Source: Pseudanabaena sp. CAN_BIN31
GTDB lineage: Bacteria > Cyanobacteriota > Cyanobacteriia > Pseudanabaenales > Pseudanabaenaceae
NCBI GenBank assembly: GCA_026785865.1
Contig: JAJAZG010000510.1
Coordinates: 1-12,866, forward strand
Length of the DNA: 12,866 bases
Reading direction: 5' to 3'
A program made the translations under genes and the position numbers. Each line of letters begins with the position of its first letter. The stretch's first letter is position 1. Positions 1 to 6,450 of this stretch are shown one piece after another. The notes below the pieces were generated by a model that searched no databases, was not told the origin of the DNA, and saw only the letters and a list, made by a program, of their open reading frames with translations.

Positions 1-109
1 CCACCAGCTTAGGATATGCCTTTTCTAGCATGGTCTCTAAGCGTTTTATCGGTTGAGTATCTGTTTCAGGCGCAAAAACAGAGTTAGGTAGATCGTTCAA
101 CGTATACAT
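1..109 (-). CDS. N-terminal fragment of an unidentified protein (runs off left edge)
   Basis: The reverse strand has an ATG at 109-107 followed by 36 open codons to the window edge. The protein begins MYTLNDLPNSVFAPE and continues with KRLETMLEKAYPKLV. A GGTGAG stretch eight bases or so upstream (about 115-120) can serve as ribosome binding site. The encoded stretch is soluble, with an amphipathic helix starting near residue 20, and has no signal peptide. I do not recognise the family from 36 residues. It lies 103 bases downstream of mrp on the same strand, so it may be co-transcribed with mrp; no terminator-like hairpin is visible in between. It is called real because of start, ribosome site and natural codon use, but the identity is open. 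Confidence 0.55.
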   Translation of the reverse strand, partial: MYTLNDLPNSVFAPETDTQPIKRLETMLEKAYPKLV

Positions 110-212
110 AAAATCTCACCAATGTTTATATAGTTGAAATTTCCCCAAGTATAAACGTAATAACTGTAAATCTACTCTAACAAAGTTTTGCTAATTCATA
201 GTTGAATTTATT

Positions 213-1310
213 TTATGCTTGAACTTTAGCCGCGATCGCCTTCGCAATCTCCTTTAAAGCCTTAGCCGAAGCCGACTCAGGATGACCTAATACAATTGGC
301 ACTCCGCGATCGCCACCTTCGCGCAGACTAATTTCTAGGGGTACACAACCGAGCAAATCTACACCAAGCTCATCGGAAGTTTTCTTGCCACCACCAGAGC
401 CAAAAATGTCGTATTGCTTATCGGGCATATCAGGCGGAATGAAATAACTCATGTTTTCGACAATGCCCAAGACAGGGATACCCATATTTTGAAACATCTT
501 TAAACCTTTGCGTGAATCCAATAATGAAACCGTTTGTGGTGTCGTCACGATCACGGCTCCAGCCAATGGCACAGACTGCGTGAGGGTTAGCTGTGCGTCC
601 CCAGTTCCGGGGGGCATATCGACGATTAAATAATCGAGTTCGCCCCAATTTGCTTGATAGAGAAACTGACGAATCACACCATTGAGCATTGGGCCGCGCC
701 AAACTACGGGCTGATCTTTGGCGATCAAAAATGCCATCGAGATCATCTTTACGCCATAGTTAAAAGCTGGCTCAACCACGTCTGTGCCATTTTCTGCCTT
801 GATTACTGTTACTTGTGCCGACTCCATCCCCAACATCACAGGTACATTTGGCCCATAGATATCCGCGTCAAGAATACCTACCTTTGCGCCCATATCGGCG
901 AGGGCGACAGCGACGTTAACAGCAACTGAAGTTTTGCCCACCCCGCCTTTACCACTCGAAATTGCGAGAATATACTTCACGCCATCGATACCTTTCAATG
1001 CATTTGTCGGTGCGGCAGGTGTCGCCACAACAGGACTATTCGCGATTACCTTCACCCACACATCAGTGACCGTGGCGATCGCCCTAATCGCATTCTTACA
1101 TTCTTGGATTAACGGATCGCGTTTGGGACTATTGGGATCATCTAGTAACAAGGTGAAGCTGACTACCCCATTAGACTTGACGGCGATATCACGCACCATA
1201 TTCAGTTCGATGATGCTTTTTTGGCGATCGCGATCGTTAACTGTATTCAATAGGTCTTGTATCGCTTGTGAATTAGGTAAATCAGTCATAATTTTAAAAT
1301 TGTTGAACAT
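213..1310 (-). CDS. mrp: Mrp/ApbC-type P-loop ATPase, iron-sulfur cluster carrier
   Basis: This is a cytosolic ATPase of the Mrp/NBP35 family, which carries and transfers iron-sulfur clusters to apoproteins. Residues about 9-90 form the MIP18/DUF59-like N-terminal domain. The ATPase domain follows with the deviant Walker A GKGGVGKT (120-127), DADIYGPNVP (148-157) and the Walker B/switch DMPPGTGD (231-238). The stretch ENMSYF (285-290) precedes the place where E. coli Mrp and Salmonella ApbC have a cluster-binding CxxC. Here it reads IPPDMPDKQYD, so both cysteines are absent; from memory this is normal for cyanobacterial Mrp. Length (365) fits the family. Two in-frame ATGs are possible (1310 and 1289); neither has a clear Shine-Dalgarno, and the shorter start (MTDLPN) would lose only seven residues. 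It is divergent from the STAS gene, sharing a 95-base promoter region. Confidence 0.95.
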   Translation of the reverse strand: MFNNFKIMTDLPNSQAIQDLLNTVNDRDRQKSIIELNMVRDIAVKSNGVVSFTLLLDDPNSPKRDPLIQECKNAIRAIATVTDVWVKVIANSPVVATPAAPTNALKGIDGVKYILAISSGKGGVGKTSVAVNVAVALADMGAKVGILDADIYGPNVPVMLGMESAQVTVIKAENGTDVVEPAFNYGVKMISMAFLIAKDQPVVWRGPMLNGVIRQFLYQANWGELDYLIVDMPPGTGDAQLTLTQSVPLAGAVIVTTPQTVSLLDSRKGLKMFQNMGIPVLGIVENMSYFIPPDMPDKQYDIFGSGGGKKTSDELGVDLLGCVPLEISLREGGDRGVPIVLGHPESASAKALKEIAKAIAAKVQA

Positions 1311-1405
1311 GCTAAGAGTTAATTAAAGCCCAAATGAGCGCAAAAATAATCGATAAAGATTTATGCTTATAAAACAATTAGAACTCTAGTTCAGGAGATA
1401 AATTC

Positions 1406-1726
1406 ATGAGCGATCAAGTAAAAATCATGCAGCCTTCAGGAAGGCTTGATGTTACGACGGCGGCAGATTTTCGGCGACAGGTCAATGATGTGGCATCACT
1501 AGCAACTCCTCCCAAATACCTATTAGTCGATCTTGAGGAGATCACCTTTATGGATAGTTCTGGATTAGGAGCGCTGGTTTCGGCTCTAAAATCGATTCGT
1601 AGCAGTCATGGGGATATGGTAATTTGTGGGGCTAACGATCAAGTGCAGATGCTTTTTGAACTGACGAGCATGACCAAAATTTTCAAAATCTATTCAACAA
1701 TTGATGAATTCAATGCAACTTTATAG
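1406..1726 (+). CDS. STAS-domain anti-sigma factor antagonist (SpoIIAA/RsbV-like)
   Basis: A single STAS domain fills this 106-residue cytosolic protein. The phosphorylation loop FMDSSGLGALV spans 48-58; by homology to SpoIIAA the serine directly after Asp50 (Ser51) is the site phosphorylated by an anti-sigma kinase. In its unphosphorylated form this family binds the anti-sigma factor and frees a sigma factor, or controls another output in cyanobacteria. The start is set by AGGAG at 1393-1397, eight bases before ATG 1406. The gene is convergent with the response regulator/PP2C phosphatase next door, which is the expected enzyme for removing the phosphate, so the two probably act in one partner-switching pathway. 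No anti-sigma kinase gene is in the window. Family assignment is firm; the partner is inferred. Confidence 0.92.
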   Translation: MSDQVKIMQPSGRLDVTTAADFRRQVNDVASLATPPKYLLVDLEEITFMDSSGLGALVSALKSIRSSHGDMVICGANDQVQMLFELTSMTKIFKIYSTIDEFNATL

Positions 1727-1744
1727 CGATCGCTAAGAAAACTT

Positions 1745-1799
1745 AAAACCTAAAAAGCTATGGCGATCGCGCAGCGTGCGCCAAAGCTTCCTAGGTTTT
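1745..1799. terminator. Bidirectional hairpin terminator between convergent genes
   Basis: An imperfect long hairpin is formed by AAAACCTA (1745-1752) with TAGGTTTT (1792-1799), AAGCT (1755-1759) with AGCTT (1785-1789), and GGCG (1762-1765) with CGCC (1779-1782). The A-rich base on one side and T-rich base on the other suit termination in both directions, serving the STAS gene from the left and the PP2C gene from the right. The apical part contains a HIP1-type GCGATCGCGCAGCGTGCGCC sequence, a palindromic repeat that I believe is dispersed in cyanobacterial genomes. Confidence 0.65.
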
Positions 1800-1814
1800 G
1801 ATTTTCCTAGCTAT

Positions 1815-2969
1815 TTATATGTGAAATTCTACTTCTAATAAAGATAAATCATCCTCAAAAGGACGATTATTAGAGGCTTCTTTGACGCAGGCTAAGATAT
1901 AGTCAATCCGCGATCGCCGATCGCTGGGAATGCGAATAAATGTATCAATCAGCGCATTAAATCCCCAAATACTACTGTCTTCTTGCGAAATCTCATAGAC
2001 TCCATCGCTAAATAGATACAACCTGCTACTAGTATCAATCTCGCAAGTTTGCTCCTTGTAATTGGCATCAGACATCATGCCAATGGGTAATCCAGCCGTT
2101 TTTAGAAGCTTGATTTTAGGAAATTCTTGATTAGAAATTAACACGGCTGGAGGATGTCCTCCACTTGCATAAACTAATTTGTGAGTTTGCTTGTCATACA
2201 CGCCGTACCAAATCGTGAAGTACATTTCATTATGTACAGACATCTGAAAAGTATTATTTAGATCTCGTAATACTTCACTGGGGCTATAGAAATTTGTGGT
2301 GTTTTGAGATGTAGTACTCCGCCTCAAACTGCGAGTCCGCATTAGATTTAAAACCGAAACTGATAGCAGGGCTGAGCCAACTCCATGTCCTGATACATCC
2401 AGTAAATAAAGCGCTAGATGTTCACTATCTAGCCAAAAATAGTCAAAAATGTCACCACCAAGCTGGGTTGACGGCAAAAAACTAGACTGAATTGCGATCT
2501 CACCTTCGATTGGTGTAGGTAAAAGCGATCGCACATATTGCGAAGCTTGAAATAATTCTTGTTCGATTAATTGTTTTTGCTTCTGAATTTCTTGAGTTGC
2601 GTAATAAAGTCGCAGCCCTGCTCTCACCCTTGCGCGTAACTCATTAATCCGTGGCGGCTTACTCAAAAAGTCATCCGCACCCATCTCTAACCCGCGCACC
2701 AAGTCTTTTTCATCGTCACGCGCAGTCAGTAAAATCAGATAAATATTTGATAGTTCAACGCTGCTTTTAACTTGGCGGCATACCTCTAAGCCGTCAATGA
2801 TGGGCATCATCCAGTCGCAAATAATTAAAGCTGGGTGAAGCTCTCTAGCTTTAGCCAAGCCTTCTTCGCCATCCTTAGCCACAGTTACGTCATAACCCTG
2901 ACTTTTGAGAAATCTCGCAAGAGTCATTCGGATTGTGGGGTCATCATCAATGACGAGAATTTGGGGCAT
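1815..2969 (-). CDS. Response regulator with PP2C (RsbU/SpoIIE-type) serine phosphatase output
   Basis: A two-domain cytosolic signalling protein of 384 residues. The N-terminal receiver domain (about 1-120) has the acidic triad DDD at 8-10, the phosphoacceptor Asp52 in IICDWMMP, Thr82 and Lys104 (LSKPP). A coiled-coil linker (about 122-145, rich in Q, K and E) leads to a PP2C-like phosphatase domain. This has metal-binding motifs GGDIFDY (171-177), DVSGHGVGSAL (191-201), SGGHPP (269-274), SDGVYE (321-326) and FEDDLSLL (371-378); all key aspartates are present, so it should be active. Family knowledge says such enzymes dephosphorylate STAS antagonists when the receiver is phosphorylated, and a STAS gene lies convergent next to it. 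It follows cyanoP by only 33 bases on the same strand, so it may be transcribed with it. No clear Shine-Dalgarno precedes the ATG. Confidence 0.94.
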   Translation of the reverse strand: MPQILVIDDDPTIRMTLARFLKSQGYDVTVAKDGEEGLAKARELHPALIICDWMMPIIDGLEVCRQVKSSVELSNIYLILLTARDDEKDLVRGLEMGADDFLSKPPRINELRARVRAGLRLYYATQEIQKQKQLIEQELFQASQYVRSLLPTPIEGEIAIQSSFLPSTQLGGDIFDYFWLDSEHLALYLLDVSGHGVGSALLSVSVLNLMRTRSLRRSTTSQNTTNFYSPSEVLRDLNNTFQMSVHNEMYFTIWYGVYDKQTHKLVYASGGHPPAVLISNQEFPKIKLLKTAGLPIGMMSDANYKEQTCEIDTSSRLYLFSDGVYEISQEDSSIWGFNALIDTFIRIPSDRRSRIDYILACVKEASNNRPFEDDLSLLEVEFHI

Positions 2970-3002
2970 GTTGATGTGTCAGGATTGCAAAGCTATTTGT
3001 TG

Positions 3003-3551
3003 CTATTCGTCGATGGTGAAAGATTTGGCAACTCTAGCAAACAAATCTTTGACTCTTCCCCAACGTTTTTCAGAGGTAGAGATACTCAGGGCGTAGAGAT
3101 TACCACGATTTGTGGATACGGTTACGAGATCGTGACGGGGTTCGCCTTGAAGAAGCTGAACTGCATATTCAAAGGTGTAATAATTGCGATCGCCTGATTC
3201 CTTTTGAGTCGCCTTAAGCAATTTTGCTTGACGACCAGAACCCTCTGGCGCGACTACACGCTGCTGTAAACGCAAGCCGATCGCTTCAGGATCGCCAATT
3301 TCTTCAAGAGTTTTGACGGTTTCTAGCTTGCTAATGGCGACAGATACATTTTCGGAAGGCTCAATGATATCGTGAAATAAGATATCGATCGCGGAGTTTC
3401 CTTTAGTCTCTGTCCAACCAGTTGGATATAAAAAACGGTATCCATCTTTAGTGTCGGCAAATGGTAATAAGCCACTCGTCGGAGTGTTAGCGCAACTGGT
3501 CAGAAATAGGGCAAATACCACAAGCAACGTAGAGATGGTGCGTTTAAGCAT
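3003..3551 (-). CDS. cyanoP: PsbP-domain lipoprotein (CyanoP), photosystem II assembly factor
   Basis: This 182-residue protein begins with a lipoprotein signal peptide: basic MLKR, a hydrophobic stretch from 6 to 17, and the lipobox LTSC ending at Cys20. The mature protein should be lipid-anchored on the lumenal face of the thylakoid membrane. The rest is a PsbP fold: GYRFLYPTGW (37-46), PSENVSVAI (65-73), YYTFEYAV (124-131) and NLYALSISTSEKRW (151-164) are hallmark stretches. Cyanobacterial PsbP (sll1418 in Synechocystis) associates with photosystem II and its assembly intermediates and is not a stoichiometric oxygen-evolving subunit as in plants. The gene sits between thiG and the PP2C regulator on the same strand, 68 bases from thiG and 33 from the regulator. 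Length and motifs match CyanoP well. Confidence 0.9.
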   Translation of the reverse strand: MLKRTISTLLVVFALFLTSCANTPTSGLLPFADTKDGYRFLYPTGWTETKGNSAIDILFHDIIEPSENVSVAISKLETVKTLEEIGDPEAIGLRLQQRVVAPEGSGRQAKLLKATQKESGDRNYYTFEYAVQLLQGEPRHDLVTVSTNRGNLYALSISTSEKRWGRVKDLFARVAKSFTIDE

Positions 3552-3619
3552 GATTAAAAAGATTAATAAAGACTAAATCAAATAAATAATAGAATACCGT
3601 ACTGTCGCAACCGCTTTTT

Positions 3620-4486
3620 TTAATTTTTGACAAGCCCTGTTAAAGGCGAACTGGCGCTGGCATAAGCTTTGATCGGAATCCGTCCTGACAAATAGGCGGC
3701 TCGTCCTGCTTCGGTTGCCATACCCATCGCTCGCCCCATCGCCGCAGGATTACTTGCACAGGCGATCGCGGTATTGATCAACAAAGCCGAAGCGCCCATT
3801 TCCATGGCGGCGGCGGCTTCGCTCGGCACGCCGATCCCTGCATCGACGACGACAGGAATTTTTGACTCTTCAATAATGATCGCAATATTTGCGGCATTAT
3901 TAATCCCTTGCCCTGAGCCAATCGGTGAACCGAGGGGCATCACGGTGACGCAACCAATTTCTTCAAGAGTCTTCGCAAGTCTTGGATCGGCGTTGATATA
4001 GGGCAGAACCGCAAAGCCTTCTTTGACCAATTGTTCGGCGGCTTTGCAAGTACCAAGCGGATCGGGAAGTAAATATTTAAGATCGGGGATCACTTCTAAC
4101 TTGACAAAATTATTATCTTCCTGCCCCAAAATTTTCGCCATCTCGCGTCCTAGTCTTGCCACGCGCACCGCTTCATCAGCAGTCTGACAGCCAGCAGTGT
4201 TTGGCAACAGCCAATATTTGCTCCAGTCGATCGCTTCAGCAAGTCCTTCATGTCCTGCGGCATTAGTTTGCACGCGCCGCACGGCTACGGTGACAATCTC
4301 GCAACCACTGGCGGCGATCGCCTGACGCATCATCTCGAAGTTGGTATATTTCCCTGAGCCAGTCATTAAACGCGATCGGAATTTACGTCCTGCAATTTCG
4401 AGAAAATCGCCTGATGAATTAGTATCGTCAGCTATTTGGCTATTTATCGTAAAAATTGGATTAAAAGAAGGTGAAGAAGCGATCAT
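3620..4486 (-). CDS. thiG: Thiazole synthase ThiG
   Basis: ThiG makes the thiazole phosphate ring of thiamine from 1-deoxyxylulose 5-phosphate, dehydroglycine and the sulfur on ThiS-thiocarboxylate. It is a cytosolic TIM-barrel enzyme. The Schiff-base lysine is expected in FVKLEVIPD, giving Lys129. Other family stretches are RLMTGSGKYTNF (39-50), AVRRVQTNAAGHEGLAEAIDW (68-88, given here as a region), MPLGSPIGSGQGI (183-195) and VVVDAGIGVPSEAA (212-225). The core starts near residue 29. About 25 low-complexity residues come before it, and no Shine-Dalgarno precedes the ATG, so the true start could be slightly downstream. No thiO or thiS is fused or adjacent, and I found no TPP-riboswitch box in the upstream 254 bases. 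It ends just before a T-rich stretch at 3605-3620. Confidence 0.96.
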   Translation of the reverse strand: MIASSPSFNPIFTINSQIADDTNSSGDFLEIAGRKFRSRLMTGSGKYTNFEMMRQAIAASGCEIVTVAVRRVQTNAAGHEGLAEAIDWSKYWLLPNTAGCQTADEAVRVARLGREMAKILGQEDNNFVKLEVIPDLKYLLPDPLGTCKAAEQLVKEGFAVLPYINADPRLAKTLEEIGCVTVMPLGSPIGSGQGINNAANIAIIIEESKIPVVVDAGIGVPSEAAAAMEMGASALLINTAIACASNPAAMGRAMGMATEAGRAAYLSGRIPIKAYASASSPLTGLVKN

Positions 4487-4525
4487 AGCAAGGAATTAAA
4501 AGTTTGTTGGCAAATCTTCGGTAGG

Positions 4526-4545
4526 CAATGGGCTTAAGCCCATTG
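4526..4545. repeat. 20-base perfect palindrome, CTTAAG core (copy 1)
   Basis: CAATGGGCTTAAGCCCATTG is self-complementary over its whole length. A related copy lies 129 bases further right with the same GGCTTAAGCC core, so this is a dispersed palindromic repeat and not a chance hairpin. It sits about 40 bases upstream of the thiG start. Confidence 0.7.
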
Positions 4546-4654
4546 TTTATTAACATAACCAATTTTAAGGATATAAAACAGTTTGCGGTTTGAAGGCGCA
4601 GTTTTTTATTAAGATACTTTAGTGTCTTTTGTAATATATTCAATTTTCGGCAAA

Positions 4655-4674
4655 CAAGGGGCTTAAGCCTCTTG
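4655..4674. repeat. 20-base near-perfect palindrome, CTTAAG core (copy 2)
   Basis: CAAGGGGCTTAAGCCTCTTG is self-complementary except for one G-T type pair at positions 5 and 16 of the element. It shares the GGCTTAAGCC core and flanking CAA/TTG ends with the copy at 4526-4545. It lies 66 bases before the gamma-subunit start. Confidence 0.65.
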
Positions 4675-4740
4675 CTTAATGAAAAATATTAGCTTCTCAA
4701 TTTTTCAAAGTATTCCCATAGCAAGTAGCAATTTAGTTTC

Positions 4741-5688
4741 ATGGCTAACCTTAAATCTATCCGCGATCGCATCGGCACTGTTAAGAATACTCGCAAGATC
4801 ACTGAAGCAATGCGTCTTGTCGCCGCCGCAAAGGTCAGACGCGCTCAGCAGCAAGTTTTGGCAACCCGTCCCTTTGCCGATCGCCTCGCACAAGTTCTAT
4901 ATCGTCTCCAGCAGCGCATCGCTTTTGAGGATGTCAGCCTGCCCCTACTCGAACAGCGTCCTGTCAAAACTGTTGGTCTTCTGGTAATTTCAGGCGATCG
5001 CGGTCTTTGTGGTGGCTATAACTCAACGATTATCCGTCGTGCTGAAGCCCGTGCTAAAGAACTAAAAGAACAAGGTATTAACTACACCTTTATTTTAGTC
5101 GGTCGTAAAGCGGCGCAATACTTTGCCCGTCGCGATGAGCCAATCGCTGCCAAGTTTACCAACGTTAACCAAATCCCTAACGCGGCTGAAGCCAATGCGA
5201 TCGGCGATGAAATCATCTCAGCATTTTTGGGTGGTGTGATCGATCGCGTCGAGTTGATTTACACCCGTTTTGTATCGTTGATTAGCTCTCGCCCCGTAGT
5301 CCAAACCCTATTGCCTCTAGAACCTCAAGGGCTAGAGCCAAAGGATGATGAAATTTTCCGCCTGATCACTCGCGGCGGCAAGTTCCAAGTCGAGCGTGAA
5401 AAGCGCGAAATCACTGTTAAGGAACTACCCAAAGAATTAATTTTTGAGCAAGATCCTGAGCAAATCCTCGATGCGTTGCTGCCTCTATATCTCAGCAACC
5501 AAATTCTTCGCGCCTTGCAAGAGTCTGTCGCTAGTGAACTGGCTGCAAGAATGACTGCGATGAATAATGCCAGTGAAAACGCTGGTGACTTGATTAAGGC
5601 TCTGACTTTGCAGTACAACAAGGCTCGTCAAGCCGCAATTACTCAAGAAATTCTGGAAGTCGTTGGTGGTGCAGCCGCTTTAACTTAA
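4741..5688 (+). CDS. atpG: F1F0 ATP synthase gamma subunit (atpC in cyanobacterial usage)
   Basis: This is the central rotor shaft of the F1 sector on the thylakoid and plasma membrane. At 315 residues it matches cyanobacterial gamma, longer than non-photosynthetic versions. The N-terminal helix (MANLKSIRDRIGTVKNTRKITEAM) starts at residue 1, SGDRGLCGGYN is at 84-94, and the C-terminal helix with ESVASELAARMTAMNNA is at 261-277. The photosynthetic-type regulatory insertion lies at about 198-235 (EPKDDEIF through KELPKEL). It lacks the redox cysteine pair of plant gamma, as expected in cyanobacteria. No atpA lies upstream: thiG is divergent next door, so gamma is separated from the usual atp operon here. 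No Shine-Dalgarno precedes ATG 4741, which the universal MANLK start supports. A partial second copy lies at 11516-11895. Confidence 0.97.
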   Translation: MANLKSIRDRIGTVKNTRKITEAMRLVAAAKVRRAQQQVLATRPFADRLAQVLYRLQQRIAFEDVSLPLLEQRPVKTVGLLVISGDRGLCGGYNSTIIRRAEARAKELKEQGINYTFILVGRKAAQYFARRDEPIAAKFTNVNQIPNAAEANAIGDEIISAFLGGVIDRVELIYTRFVSLISSRPVVQTLLPLEPQGLEPKDDEIFRLITRGGKFQVEREKREITVKELPKELIFEQDPEQILDALLPLYLSNQILRALQESVASELAARMTAMNNASENAGDLIKALTLQYNKARQAAITQEILEVVGGAAALT

Positions 5689-5722
5689 TTCGCGTTATTG
5701 CCAATTAATAATGTTGACGAAT

Positions 5723-5761
5723 AAAAAAGATGGCAAACAAATTATGTTCGCCATCTTTTTT
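5723..5761 (+). terminator. Rho-independent terminator after the gamma-subunit gene
   Basis: AAAAAAGATGGC (5723-5734) pairs perfectly with GCCATCTTTTTT (5750-5761), leaving a 15-base loop in which AC and GT may add two pairs. The hairpin ends in six T residues. It starts 34 bases after the stop codon and ends 36 bases before the Hsp70 remnant, so it isolates the gamma gene from the island downstream. The A tract on the other arm would also allow termination from the right. Confidence 0.88.
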
Positions 5762-5796
5762 ATCGTATAGTGTCCTGATGTTCAGATGTGCTTTTT

Positions 5797-6330
5797 ATGA
5801 GTAAAGTGATTGGGATCGACTTGGGAACAACTAACTCAGTTGGCGCATTTAGTGAAGTCGTGGTGGAGATAGTTACGGGGATGGACAATACATCACCCGA
5901 TCGCAAACTGACTAGATCGGTAGTTGCCAGTATTGACAACAACATAAAAGTTGGTGAGCCTGCCTATAACAATTTGGGATATAGCCCAGAAAATACGATT
6001 AATTCGATCAAACGTTTGATTGGGAGAGGCTTTTCCGATCCGAAGGTACAGGAGCATAAAACGAAATGTGCTTACAAACTGACATTGCCCAGTGATGGCA
6101 CGGAAAATAGTATCGGGGTATGGATGGGTGGCAAAGAATATTCGCCAGAAGATATTTCGGCAGAAATTCTAAAAAAAGTTGTTAGTAATGCTGTTGCCTA
6201 TCGTCGCGATCGCTTAGGTAAGCAGAATGAGGTAATCAATCAAGCTGTGATTACGATCATTTCACGCAACTTTCCGAGAAAAGTTTTGGGGAGGTTATCA
6301 GGTATAACATACTCCATAACATCAGCATGA
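5797..6330 (+). pseudogene. Truncated Hsp70 (DnaK-like) ATPase-domain fragment
   Basis: The frame starts as a clear Hsp70: VIGIDLGTTNSV (the phosphate-1 loop), GEPAYNNLGYSPENTI, then SIKRLIGRGFSDPKVQ, and EISAEILKK-type sequence before INQAVITI. The match stops at AVITI, where every Hsp70 continues with PAYF. From there the codons read ISRNFPRKVLGRLSG and stop, with no Hsp70 similarity in any frame. What remains is about 150 of the ~600 residues, less than half of the nucleotide-binding domain, so it cannot be a working chaperone. The ATG at 5797 (MSKVIGIDLG) fits the family start; an upstream in-frame GTG at 5788 is also possible. It divides from housekeeping DnaK in sequence (for example an insertion DNTSPDRKL), pointing to a module-specific Hsp70. 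Truncation is seen; the former partners are inferred. Confidence 0.85.
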
Positions 6331-6450
6331 CTAGCTACTTTTGCACTCCTATCTTAGCCCCAACAATTTTTGGACTATGATAATTTTTATAGTAATTATC
6401 AAGATCACTTTTTATAGATTCCTAAAATACCCCTAAGCTCAGCGCAAAAC
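6331..6450. other. AT-rich gap with short repeats before the large GTPase gene
   Basis: The 120 bases between the broken Hsp70 and the GTPase are AT-rich. GATAATT (6379-6385) is repeated inverted as AATTATC (6394-6400), and TTTTTATAG occurs twice, at 6384-6392 and 6409-6417, with a 25-base period. These could be a promoter/operator for the GTPase operon; TATAGA at 6413-6418 is a possible -10 box but no good -35 goes with it. No Shine-Dalgarno precedes ATG 6451. Confidence 0.35.

Larger units (their letters stand above)
4487..4740. other. Divergent promoter region between thiG and the ATP synthase gamma gene
   Basis: These 254 bases hold the start-proximal sequences of two divergent genes and no credible coding sequence. 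The main structure is a pair of related palindromes with a GGCTTAAGCC core, annotated separately. The rest is AT-rich. I could not assign -35/-10 boxes with confidence, and neither gene has a clear ribosome binding site. A TPP riboswitch would be plausible before thiG but its conserved boxes are not visible on the minus strand. Confidence 0.6.

Noticed and set aside
934..1326. Plus-strand frame opposite mrp
   Set aside because: It is antisense to the conserved N-terminal and ATPase coding sequence of mrp and has no ribosome site or recognisable domain.
1730..1790. HIP1-rich palindromes as a CRISPR or attachment site
   Set aside because: There is no regular repeat-spacer spacing and no integrase; the structure is explained by a terminator hairpin containing a dispersed HIP1 palindrome.
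4461..4643. 60-codon minus-strand frame upstream of thiG
   Set aside because: It crosses a perfect palindrome, lacks protein-like pattern and a ribosome site, and overlaps the thiG start.
4487..4740. Possible TPP riboswitch before thiG
   Set aside because: I looked for the conserved thi-box sequences on the minus strand and did not see them; the palindromes do not match that fold.
5797..6330. Functional small Hsp70-like regulator
   Set aside because: The fragment stops inside the nucleotide-binding fold before the catalytic second lobe, so a working ATPase is very unlikely, although binding to partners cannot be excluded.
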